A DNA stretch of 41,052 nucleotides from an uncultured Methanomassiliicoccales archaeon (GTDB lineage Archaea > Thermoplasmatota > Thermoplasmata > Methanomassiliicoccales > Methanomethylophilaceae): positions 1-41,052 of the forward strand of contig CASFMM010000002.1 in assembly GCA_949295765.1 (NCBI GenBank). Reading direction: 5' to 3'. Under the pieces are notes generated by a model that saw only the letters and a list, made by a program, of their open reading frames with translations, did no database searches and was not told where the DNA came from. Position numbers and translations under genes: made by a program. This document shows, piece after piece, positions 25,390 through 32,657 of the stretch (position 1 is the first letter of the stretch; each line of letters opens with the position of its first letter).

Positions 25390-26352
25390 TCAGTTCAGGA
25401 CGACGGATCCCGCGACCCTGAGCTTGCCGCCCTCGAGGTACATGATCGTCGCCTTGTCCCCGGGCTTGTGGATCATGTCCGACTCCAGCTCGAAGGTGAC
25501 CTTGGCGGTCCTGAAATCGGAGCCGTCGTCCACCGCGGTGACCCTGCAGGGGACCATCTGCATCCAGTGGCCGATGTGGAGAACCATACCCTCCTTGAGG
25601 GGCGAGGGCCAGTACTTGATCAGGGACACGTTGCCCTCGACCTTCCTGGACATCTTCACCGACGGGTCGGTGGTCACGACGTAGCCCCTGTCGAGCTCGT
25701 CGGACTCGATTCCGCGCAGAGCGAGACCGACGTGGTCCCCCTTGACGCCGTCGTCGGCGTCCAGGTCGTGCTTCTGGATGGACTTGAGGATGACCTCCCT
25801 CTTGATCGGGAAGACCGTCATCTTGTCGTGCTTCCTGAAGTAGCCGTCTATGACGGACCCCAGCACGACGGTACCGACCCCCTTCACGTTGAAGTGGCTG
25901 TCCACCGGGCAGGAGCCGCATGTGCCCTCCCCGGGGGCCTTCGCCTCGGCCTTGGCCATGGTGATGAGCTCCTCCCTCAGCTTGATGGGGTCGTCCTCCT
26001 TGTACTCGTAGCCCTCCAGGCACGTTCCCGCCAGGAGGGGCTTGAGCTGCTCGGGCTGGATGTAGTTCTGGAGGATGATCCATCCCCTGTCGATGCCGAG
26101 GACGTCGGTCATGACGATGGTCTCCCCGAGGGATGCGTCGATCTTGTCCACCACCAGGATGGCGAACTCGGACATCGCTACGGAGTAGAACAGCGAGGAC
26201 AGCTTCTCCGGGTACTTCGAGGGCTCGATCAGGGTGAACGAGTCCGTGCCGGACTTGTGGTCGTAGAAGGTCATGTCGGTGACGGTGCCCTTCTTCCCGA
26301 TCTTGGACGCGTAGTCCTTGGCGCCGAGCACGGCGATGTTCAGGTTTCCCAT
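25390..26352 (-). CDS. SelB-like elongation factor paralogue with degenerate G domain (aSelBL)
   Basis: A 320-residue translation-factor-like protein. The C-terminal part is an EF-Tu/SelB beta-barrel region: VKGVGTVVLGSVIDGYFRKHDKM, then KSIQKHDLDADDGVKGDHVGLALRG and DELDRGYVV. The N-terminal domain keeps the G-domain frame but not its P-loop: GHVDHGKT is replaced by LGAKDYASKIGKKG, and NKxD is not recognisable. This matches the archaeal SelB-like family (aSelBL), known to have lost GTP-binding residues and of unsettled role; a link to special tRNA handling has been proposed. The ATG lies 2 nt after the ACT gene's stop, making it the third gene of the paaK operon. Confidence 0.8.
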   Translation of the reverse strand: MGNLNIAVLGAKDYASKIGKKGTVTDMTFYDHKSGTDSFTLIEPSKYPEKLSSLFYSVAMSEFAILVVDKIDASLGETIVMTDVLGIDRGWIILQNYIQPEQLKPLLAGTCLEGYEYKEDDPIKLREELITMAKAEAKAPGEGTCGSCPVDSHFNVKGVGTVVLGSVIDGYFRKHDKMTVFPIKREVILKSIQKHDLDADDGVKGDHVGLALRGIESDELDRGYVVTTDPSVKMSRKVEGNVSLIKYWPSPLKEGMVLHIGHWMQMVPCRVTAVDDGSDFRTAKVTFELESDMIHKPGDKATIMYLEGGKLRVAGSVVLN

Positions 26353-26354
26353 GT

Positions 26355-26780
26355 TCAGATCTCCGAGTCGAGGATGAGGCCGATTCCGGCCTCCTTGAGG
26401 ATCTCGACGGCCTTCACGGGGTCGTCGACCCTGATGAAGAAGGCGCCGGCGGCCTTTCCGTTGTAGGCGTAGCCGTACTCGATGTTGATGCCGGCCCTGC
26501 CGAGGATGTCGGCGGCCTGGAACAGGGAGCCAGGAGTGTCCTGGATGAGGACCCCGATGACATCAGTCTTCCTGACGATGACGCCCGTGGACTTGAGCTT
26601 CTCGAAGGACTCGTCGGGGTCGTCGACGATGGCCCTGAGGATTCCGAACTCTGTGGACTCGGCCAGGTTGAACGCCCTCATGTTGATGCCGCAGTCCTTC
26701 AGGACGGAGGCGATGTGGGCGAGGCGCCCGGGCTCGTTGTTTACGAAAATCGAAAGCTGTGTGATTATGTTGTCATCCAT
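26355..26780 (-). CDS. Double ACT-domain protein
   Basis: The 141-residue protein consists of two ACT domains: residues about 6-70 (ITQLSIFVNNEPGRLAHIASVLKDCGINMRAF split by an EPGRL ligand loop) and about 75-140 (IGVLIQDTPGSLFQAADIL with TPGSL). ACT domains bind amino acids and regulate metabolism. This type is regularly encoded next to paaK in archaea, and here its ATG overlaps the paaK stop (ATGA), so a role sensing an aromatic or branched amino acid is reasonable. No catalytic domain is present. Confidence 0.88.
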   Translation of the reverse strand: MDDNIITQLSIFVNNEPGRLAHIASVLKDCGINMRAFNLAESTEFGILRAIVDDPDESFEKLKSTGVIVRKTDVIGVLIQDTPGSLFQAADILGRAGINIEYGYAYNGKAAGAFFIRVDDPVKAVEILKEAGIGLILDSEI

Positions 26781-28081
26781 CAGATCACCCTCGTGTCAAC
26801 GACCCTCTTGGCCTTTCCGGTGAACCTGGGCAGTTCCCCGGGAGCCTTGAGTTCTACCTTGACATAGATGTTGAGATATTTCTTTAGAGCGGCCTCGATG
26901 CGTCCGCGCAGGGCGAGCATGTCCTCCATCTTGTCGGTGAAGGCCTCGGGCTTGATCTCCACCTGGACGGTCATCTCGTCGAGAGCGCCCTCCCTGGAGA
27001 CGTAGATCATGTACTGGTCGCCGACCTCGGGGATCTGCAGCAGGGTGTACTCGATCTGCGAGGGGAACACGTTGATTCCGCGGACGATGAGCATGTCGTC
27101 GGTCCTTCCGGAGATCCTCGCGATCCTGGGTGAGGTCCTCCCGCAGGCGCACTCGCCCTCCATCAGCATGGTGATGTCCTTGATCCTGTACCTGATCATG
27201 GGCATGGCCTCCTTCTTGAGCATGGTGACGACCATCTCACCCTTCTCGCCCTCCTCGAGGACCTCGCCGGAGTCGGGGTCGATGATCTCCACGAGCATGA
27301 TGTCGCCGCAGATGTGGATTCCGTTGCGCTCCTCGCACTCGGTGAACATGGGGCCGGCCTGCTCGGATGTCCCGTAGATATCGTAGGCCCTGACGCCGTA
27401 GCTCTCGATGTGCTGCCTCATGGACTCGGACCAGGGCTCCGCGCCGAGGACCGCCTTTCTCAGCTTGGTGTCCCTCTGGATGTCGACGCCCATGCTCTTG
27501 GCGGTGTCCAGGAGGTGGATCATGTAGGACGGCGTGCACGCGATGGCGGTGACGCCGAGGTCCTGAATCAGCTCGACCTGCCTCTCGGTGTTCCCGGTGC
27601 TGGCGGGGAGGACGGTGGCTCCGACCTTCTCGGCTCCGTAGTGGGCTCCGAGTCCGCCTGTGAACAGACCGTATCCGTAGGAGACCTGCATGGTGTCGTC
27701 GGGTCCGATTCCTATGGAGGTGAAGGACCTGGCCAGCGCCTCGGTCCAGTAGTCCAGGTCGTTCTGGGTGTACCCCACGAGGGTGGGCTTGCCGGTGGTT
27801 CCGGAGGACACGTGGTACCTGACGATCTCGTTGTTCGGGACGGTGAACATCTTCGTCGGGTAGTTGTCGCGCAGGTCCTGCTTGTACATGAACGGGAGCT
27901 TCGCGATGTCCTTCAGACATGTGATGTCGTCGGGATGGACCTTGTGCTCCACCATCCTGTCGTGGTAGAACTTGTTGAAAGAGTAGAGGTTGTTGACGAG
28001 CTGTTTCAGCTCGCGGTACTGGAGGGCCTTGAGGTCCTCCGTGGGCATGCATTCGATCTTCGGGTTCCAGAACATGGTCAT
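26780..28081 (-). CDS. paaK: Phenylacetate-CoA ligase (second copy)
   Basis: AMP-forming aryl-acetate CoA ligase of 433 residues, paralogous to the copy at 20.6 kb. It shows YHVSSGTTGKPTLVGYT, YGYGLFTGGLGAHYGAEKVGA, YGTSEQAGPMF and RISGRTDDMLIVRGINVFPSQIE. GTSEQ replaces GASEF of the first copy in the acceptor-pocket region, so substrate preference may differ. The start could be ATG 28081 or ATG 28075 (MTMFW or MFW); a TATA-like CTTATAGG near 28110-28118 gives a transcript starting just before either. It leads a paaK-ACT-aSelBL operon. Confidence 0.92.
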   Translation of the reverse strand: MTMFWNPKIECMPTEDLKALQYRELKQLVNNLYSFNKFYHDRMVEHKVHPDDITCLKDIAKLPFMYKQDLRDNYPTKMFTVPNNEIVRYHVSSGTTGKPTLVGYTQNDLDYWTEALARSFTSIGIGPDDTMQVSYGYGLFTGGLGAHYGAEKVGATVLPASTGNTERQVELIQDLGVTAIACTPSYMIHLLDTAKSMGVDIQRDTKLRKAVLGAEPWSESMRQHIESYGVRAYDIYGTSEQAGPMFTECEERNGIHICGDIMLVEIIDPDSGEVLEEGEKGEMVVTMLKKEAMPMIRYRIKDITMLMEGECACGRTSPRIARISGRTDDMLIVRGINVFPSQIEYTLLQIPEVGDQYMIYVSREGALDEMTVQVEIKPEAFTDKMEDMLALRGRIEAALKKYLNIYVKVELKAPGELPRFTGKAKRVVDTRVI

Positions 28082-28170
28082 CCCCTTAACGGGGCGGTCT
28101 AAGTTATTCACCTATAAGACAATTCATTTGCCCGATTGGTTTGATATCGTGGACGCCCATTACCCCGTCC

Positions 28171-28776
28171 ATGGATCAGAGGGACCTCTGGGACGGATTC
28201 TACAGCGCCAACGGTAGGGCATGGAGGGGGAACTCCAGGATCCCCGACCCCCTGTCCGGGAACGGGGACGCCCTGGACCTGGGATGCGGCAACGGGAAGA
28301 CCGTGTCGACCCTCCTCGACCTGGGCTACAGGGTAACGGGGCTGGACTTCTCGAGGACCGCCGTGGACCTGTGCGCCGAGATGTTCGGGGACTCCGCGAG
28401 CTTCGTCGTCTCCGATGTCTCGGACCTACCGTTCCCCGACTGCTCCTTCGACTACGTCACGGCGGTGCACGTCCTGGAGCATGTGGAGGACTCCGGCATG
28501 CAGACGGTCGCCGACGAGATCCTCCGTGTGCTCAGGCCCGGAGGCTTCGTGTTCGTCAGGTCTTTCACGCCCTCGGACATGAGGTCCGGCACGAGGTCCG
28601 GGGATGGCATACGCTACGTCCACCGCAACCCGGACGGGGTGACCGCGTTCTTCCGCGCGTTCGACACCGAGTACGCCAGGCGTGTGGACGACAGGACCCG
28701 CTTCGGCACCACGAGGTCGAGGGCGGAGTGCCTGTTCAGGAAGCCGCTGCGACGTGAGGGCGCACACAACCCTTAA
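28171..28776 (+). CDS. Class I SAM-dependent methyltransferase
   Basis: A 201-residue methyltransferase. Motif I is ALDLGCGNGKTVSTLLDLG (about residues 31-49), the acidic ribose-binding position is VTGLDFS, motif II VVSDVSDLPFPDCSFDYV and motif III ILRVLRPGGFVFV, all typical of the Methyltransf_11 group. Substrate is unknown. The ATG at 28171 is chosen; it lies about 25-30 nt after a weak TATA-like TTTGATATC and lacks a ribosome site, suggesting a leaderless mRNA. It is divergent from paaK. Confidence 0.85.
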   Translation: MDQRDLWDGFYSANGRAWRGNSRIPDPLSGNGDALDLGCGNGKTVSTLLDLGYRVTGLDFSRTAVDLCAEMFGDSASFVVSDVSDLPFPDCSFDYVTAVHVLEHVEDSGMQTVADEILRVLRPGGFVFVRSFTPSDMRSGTRSGDGIRYVHRNPDGVTAFFRAFDTEYARRVDDRTRFGTTRSRAECLFRKPLRREGAHNP

Positions 28777-28802
28777 CTACGGCCCTCGGCTGTACCGTGG
28801 TT

Positions 28803-29156
28803 ATGAAATGCCCCAGATGCGGCAAGGATAACCCCTCCGACACCCTCTTCTGCGAGGAGTGCGACTGGAGGATGGATGTGCCCTACAGGCCCCCGAAGAA
28901 GCGCAACCCGCTGGCTTTCGCCCTGGTCTCGCTGGTCATCGGTGCGGTCGCGATCGTCATGGCCTTCCTCGACGGGACCGAGATCGTCGGCGTCCTGCTG
29001 GGAGCCGTCGGCGTCCTGCTGGGAAGCTACTCCGTCAACGTCCCCAGGCTGCTCGACTCCGAGAACAAGACCCTCTGCGTCTCCCTCGCCGGCGTCGGAC
29101 TCGTCCTGAGCATGATCGGATTCATCATCGGAATCGCATCCGTCCTCGGGGCCTGA
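28803..29156 (+). CDS. Zinc-ribbon small membrane protein
   Basis: The 117-residue protein starts with a zinc ribbon (CPRCGKDNPSDTLFCEECDW), then a basic proline-rich linker (YRPPKKRNP) and three hydrophobic helices: about residues 36-52, 57-74 and 90-113, the last glycine-rich. ATG 28803 is preferred over the GTG two codons earlier. The next gene begins 2 nt after its stop, so the two are co-transcribed. No function is known; the design resembles the zinc-ribbon membrane protein at 24.6 kb without clear sequence similarity beyond the ribbon. Confidence 0.7.
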   Translation: MKCPRCGKDNPSDTLFCEECDWRMDVPYRPPKKRNPLAFALVSLVIGAVAIVMAFLDGTEIVGVLLGAVGVLLGSYSVNVPRLLDSENKTLCVSLAGVGLVLSMIGFIIGIASVLGA

Positions 29157-29158
29157 AC

Positions 29159-29680
29159 ATGGCGGTCTACCGCGGGAAGTACATACTCGAGGGCCTCGGC
29201 ACGATAACGCCTGAGATGGAGCACAACCTCGACCTCGCCTACGACATCTGCATGTCGTACAAGAGGGACTTCCCCTGCGAGATGTGCGGCAGGTGCTGCC
29301 ATCAGCCTCACATCATCGTCCGCCCGGAGGAGATCGACAGGATCTCCTCGTCCGCAGGGATCCCCCTGTACGACTTCATGAAGGACTACCTGGTCCAGAC
29401 GGGAGACGGCAGGTTCCTGTTCAAGAAGACGGACCCCTGCGCGTTCCTAGGCCCGGACAACAGGTGCAGGATCTGGAGGGACCGCCCCCAGATCTGCGAC
29501 GACTTCCCCTACGCGGTGTCCATGTTCATGTCCAGGGTGTACCTGGCACTGACCAACCCAGACACCGACATAAACGAGCTCATATCGTACATGGACGACA
29601 CCTGGCCCTGCACCGGCGTGATCAAGAAGGACATCGCTGAGAGGGTCGAGGCGGCCCGCAAGGACGTAGTCCCGATGTGA
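29159..29680 (+). CDS. YkgJ-family cysteine-cluster protein
   Basis: A 173-residue protein of the YkgJ (CxxCxxCC) family, presumed to bind an Fe-S cluster or zinc. The signature CEMCGRCCHQPHI is at about residues 40-52, followed by DPCAFLGPDNRCRIWRDRPQICDDFPY, where the second set of cysteines and the R-P-x-x-C-x-x-(F/Y)P ending match the family. Exact chemistry is unknown. The ATG at 29159 lies 2 nt after the stop of the zinc-ribbon gene. Confidence 0.85.
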   Translation: MAVYRGKYILEGLGTITPEMEHNLDLAYDICMSYKRDFPCEMCGRCCHQPHIIVRPEEIDRISSSAGIPLYDFMKDYLVQTGDGRFLFKKTDPCAFLGPDNRCRIWRDRPQICDDFPYAVSMFMSRVYLALTNPDTDINELISYMDDTWPCTGVIKKDIAERVEAARKDVVPM

Positions 29681-29683
29681 GGT

Positions 29684-30460
29684 TCAGGCGTTCGAACCGA
29701 TGAACGCCCTCAACTGGGTCCAGCACTCCCTGAACGGGATGCTGTGGCCGGCGGACCCGAGGAGCAGGAACCTGCTGCCCTCCACGGCGTCCGCCACCTT
29801 CCTCCCCTCCTCGGGAGCCACCATCAGATCCTCCCCGCCGTGGACCACCAGCGTCGGGACCTTTATCCCCCTCGCCGCGTCAGTGGTGTCGTAACCCCTG
29901 ATGGCGTCGAGCTGGTCACTGAGTCCCTCGGGCCTCTCCAGCCTCTCAGGGATCGGGAACGTGATCCCCCTGTCGTCCATGTCGCGGAACATCCACTCCG
30001 GGAAGCAGAACGCGTTAACCGCCATGGCCAGACAGGCCATCGGCGCATCCCCGTTCAGTGCCAGGTCGTTGAACCCCTTCAGGACATAATACGACCTGAA
30101 CGGGAACCTGCGGTACGCGGAGACCAGGGTCAGGGACTTCAGCCTGTCCGCATGCCTGATCCCCAGGGACTGCCCAATCTGCGAGCCCATCGACCAGCCA
30201 ACCGCGTGCGCCCTGTCTATCCCCAGATGGTCCAGGAGCGCCACGACGTCGTCCGCCAGATCGTCTATCGAGAAACCTCCCGAATATTCCGTGTCGCCCA
30301 CCCCGCGGTTGTCGTAGGTGATCGCACGGTACCCGTCCATCATGGAGACCGCATCGTCCCAGAACAGGCGGTTGGCACCGAAACCTCCGATCAGCACGAC
30401 GGGTTCGCCTTCCCCGCGGTCCTCGTAGCACATCCTGATGCCGTTGACGTCTGCGAACAT
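29684..30460 (-). CDS. Alpha/beta hydrolase
   Basis: A 258-residue alpha/beta-hydrolase-fold protein. It shows the oxyanion segment VVLIGGFGANRLFW, YDNRGVGDTEYSG, the nucleophile elbow GWSMGSQIG (Ser about residue 95), the acid region PTLVVHGGEDLMVAP and the catalytic-His segment GSAGHSIPF, so the Ser-Asp-His triad is complete. The best-known similar enzymes are esterases, haloperoxidase-like and acyl hydrolases; substrate not predictable. The ATG at 30458-30460 starts the conserved N-terminus MFADVNGIRMCYEDRG. The stop lies only 3 nt past the convergent YkgJ stop. Confidence 0.88.
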   Translation of the reverse strand: MFADVNGIRMCYEDRGEGEPVVLIGGFGANRLFWDDAVSMMDGYRAITYDNRGVGDTEYSGGFSIDDLADDVVALLDHLGIDRAHAVGWSMGSQIGQSLGIRHADRLKSLTLVSAYRRFPFRSYYVLKGFNDLALNGDAPMACLAMAVNAFCFPEWMFRDMDDRGITFPIPERLERPEGLSDQLDAIRGYDTTDAARGIKVPTLVVHGGEDLMVAPEEGRKVADAVEGSRFLLLGSAGHSIPFRECWTQLRAFIGSNA

Positions 30461-30539
30461 GGCCTTCGGATGGATGACGGCCTGTTAAACCCACCGATAC
30501 AAGATATACGTGTGAACCCATCCGGATGGTGGTGTTACA

Positions 30540-31778
30540 GTGGCCGTGCCCAAGAAGAAGATCCTCGTTGTTGTTATGGACGGACTCGGGGACCGTGCCT
30601 GCCCCGACCTCAGGGGCCTCACGCCGCTCCAGTACATCAGGCACCCGAACCTGGACTGGTTCCTCACCCACGGCCAGGGAGGGATCTGCGACCCCGTGGG
30701 GCCGGGCGTCAGACCCGGCAGCGACACCGCCCACCTCTCGATACTAGGATACAACCCCCACGAGGTCTACACCGGCAGGGGCCCGTTCGAAGCCCTGGGG
30801 ATCGGTATGGACATCCAGCCCGGGGACGTGGCCCTGAGATGCAACTTCGCCACCGTGGACGACTCCCTGGAGGTCCTCGACCGCAGGGCGGGGAGGATCA
30901 GGGAACCGGAGACGTCGGAACTGGTGGAGTGCCTCGACGGCATAGAGATCGACGGGGTCGAGTGCCTCGTCAAGGAGAGCACCGAGCACAGGGCGGTCCT
31001 GCTCCTCAGAGGGGAGGACCTCTGCCCGGACATAACCGACGCGGACCCCGGAGGGGACACCCACCTGATGATGTGCGAGCCCCTCACGGAGGAGGCGGAG
31101 TTCACCGCAGGCGTCGTCAACGGGTTCTTGGAGGAGTGCTACGAACGCCTCAAGAACCATCCCACCAACAGGAAGAGGGTCGCCGCGGGCCTGCCGCCGG
31201 CAAACATACTGGTGCCGAGAGGGGCCGGGAGCTTCCCAAACATAGACCCGTTCCCGGAGAAGTTCGGCGTGTCCGCGGCATGCGTCGCGGGGGTGGGCAT
31301 GATCAAGGGGATATGCAAGGCCTGCGGACTGGACGTCTATCCTCTGCCGGACAACTGCGACGGAACCATGGACTCGGACTTCATCATCAAGGCTCAGTGC
31401 GCCATGGAGGCCCTGGAGGAGTACGACTTCGTGCTGATGAACTGCAAGGCCCCCGACATAGCCGGCCATGACGGGGACGCCAAGGCCAAGAGCGAAGTCA
31501 TCAAGCGGCTGGACACCATGGCTGGATACATCAAGGACAACATGCCGGAGGACCTTGTCGTCGCACTGACATGCGACCACTGCACCCCGTGCATCCTGGG
31601 CGACCACAGCGGCGACCCCGTGCCGATCGCGATCTTCACCAGGAACATCGTGCGCGACGAGGCCAGCGAGTTCAGCGAGTCCGGGTGCGCCAGGGGCGGG
31701 CTCGGGAGGATCCGCGGGAGGGACATCGTCCCAATATGCATGGACCTCGCCAACCGCACCGAGAAGTACGGCTCATGA
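30540..31778 (+). CDS. apgM: 2,3-bisphosphoglycerate-independent phosphoglycerate mutase, archaeal type
   Basis: Interconverts 3- and 2-phosphoglycerate in glycolysis/gluconeogenesis. The 412-residue protein belongs to the alkaline-phosphatase-like ApgM family: metal-binding VVVMDGLGDRA at the start, the phosphorylated serine in GSDTAHLSILGYN, the GRGPFEALGIG segment, FPNIDPFPEKFG, and C-terminal metal ligands in KAPDIAGHDGD and LTCDHCTPCILGDHSGDP. Start GTG 30540 follows GGTGGTGTTACA; a GTG two codons later is possible. A TATA candidate (AAGATATACG) lies near 30501-30510. It converges with the pilin-like gene and overlaps nothing but its last 6 nt. Confidence 0.95.
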   Translation: MAVPKKKILVVVMDGLGDRACPDLRGLTPLQYIRHPNLDWFLTHGQGGICDPVGPGVRPGSDTAHLSILGYNPHEVYTGRGPFEALGIGMDIQPGDVALRCNFATVDDSLEVLDRRAGRIREPETSELVECLDGIEIDGVECLVKESTEHRAVLLLRGEDLCPDITDADPGGDTHLMMCEPLTEEAEFTAGVVNGFLEECYERLKNHPTNRKRVAAGLPPANILVPRGAGSFPNIDPFPEKFGVSAACVAGVGMIKGICKACGLDVYPLPDNCDGTMDSDFIIKAQCAMEALEEYDFVLMNCKAPDIAGHDGDAKAKSEVIKRLDTMAGYIKDNMPEDLVVALTCDHCTPCILGDHSGDPVPIAIFTRNIVRDEASEFSESGCARGGLGRIRGRDIVPICMDLANRTEKYGS

Positions 31779-32210
31779 CGGGAACAGGCTGAGCCGCACC
31801 CACAGGACTCCCCCTGTCGTCACGGGCAGCTCCGTCTCGGCTGACACAGACGGCGTTCCGGAGGCCGTGCCGATCGTCATCGACAGTTCCGAATGACGCA
31901 GCTCCAGCAGGTAATGCCTACCGCCCGAGAAGGACTCCAGCACGGATTCTACATAGCTTTCCACACCCGGCTGGTCCCCCGTGAGCATGAGCGCGCAGAG
32001 GTCCGAGACCCTCACCAGCGACCCGTCGCCCCCTTCCACCAGATCCGACATGCGGACCTCCGCGGACATGAGACTCTCGAGCAGTCCGCCGGCGTCCCTG
32101 TCGTCCGACTGGTCCTGGATCCCCAGACCGATCAGCGCGGAGAGCGCCATCATCACGACCACCGTGAAGATGACCGCATCCACCAATGCGACGAATCCGC
32201 GACGGTTCAT
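31773..32210 (-). CDS. Pilin-like membrane-anchored protein 2
   Basis: A 145-residue protein with a type IV pilin-like N-terminus: short basic MNRRG followed by FVALVDAVIFTVVVMMALSAL, a hydrophobic helix starting right after glycine, as in class III signal peptides cut by archaeal prepilin peptidases. The rest is a soluble domain with beta-type strands (SELSMTIGTASG, ETELPVTTGGVLWVRL). Its ATG overlaps the stop of pilin-like protein 1 (ATGA). Both genes share the regulatory element at 32630-32655. The role may be minor pilin or pseudopilin of the apparatus encoded at 35.0-38.7 kb; processing is inferred only. Confidence 0.65.
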   Translation of the reverse strand: MNRRGFVALVDAVIFTVVVMMALSALIGLGIQDQSDDRDAGGLLESLMSAEVRMSDLVEGGDGSLVRVSDLCALMLTGDQPGVESYVESVLESFSGGRHYLLELRHSELSMTIGTASGTPSVSAETELPVTTGGVLWVRLSLFPS

Positions 32211-32605
32211 ACGCACACTACCACCTCGTATACCGCGGGCACCGTCCTTCCGTACCCGTCCGACACCACGCCTGCGATCGTGCGACCGAACAGGCTCCCG
32301 TCCAGTGTGCCGACCAGGTAAGGCCCGGATTCTTCGCAGAACCCCGGGACGGTCACGACGACCGATGCCCCCTCGTAGCCGTTCGACCACACGAACCCCT
32401 CCAGGTACTCCATGAAACCGGGCACGAAGACCCCGTCCTCCAGGGAACCCGTAAACCTGTCCGGATCGAGCATCCCCGCCGGATCGGAGCTGTCGACGGT
32501 CGTCGTCGCCAGAACCCCCATGTATCCCGTGAGCACTATCGTCACCGCCATGAACGCCACCATGGCCTCCATGAAACCCATGTCCCCTTTACGGTCCAAC
32601 CTCAT
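32207..32605 (-). CDS. Pilin-like membrane-anchored protein 1
   Basis: A 132-residue protein that begins MRLDRKGDMGFMEAMVAFMA, with a basic leader ending in KG before a hydrophobic helix (FMEAMVAFMAVTIVLTGYMG), again the class III signal-peptide pattern. A soluble domain follows (DSSDPAGMLDPDRFTG, ASVVVTVPGF, VPAVYEVVVCV). ATG 32605 is chosen because the TATA box at 32630-32637 lies 24 nt upstream, giving a leaderless mRNA; an upstream in-frame TTG would overlap the promoter. It is translationally coupled to the second pilin-like gene. Confidence 0.65.
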   Translation of the reverse strand: MRLDRKGDMGFMEAMVAFMAVTIVLTGYMGVLATTTVDSSDPAGMLDPDRFTGSLEDGVFVPGFMEYLEGFVWSNGYEGASVVVTVPGFCEESGPYLVGTLDGSLFGRTIAGVVSDGYGRTVPAVYEVVVCV

Positions 32606-32629
32606 GTTCTGCCGTTTCCCGTTCAATGG

Positions 32630-32655
32630 ATTAAAAACAGTATGCGTGCGGTCAC
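32630..32655 (-). promoter_or_regulatory. Promoter with GTGACCGCACG element, copy B
   Basis: On the minus strand GTGACCGCACG (32645-32655) precedes TATA box TTTTTAAT (32630-32637) by 7 nt and the pilin-like ATG by 39 nt. It lies directly after the stop codon of the U32 gene, so it is dedicated to the pilin-like pair. Confidence 0.7.
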
Positions 32656-32657
32656 AT

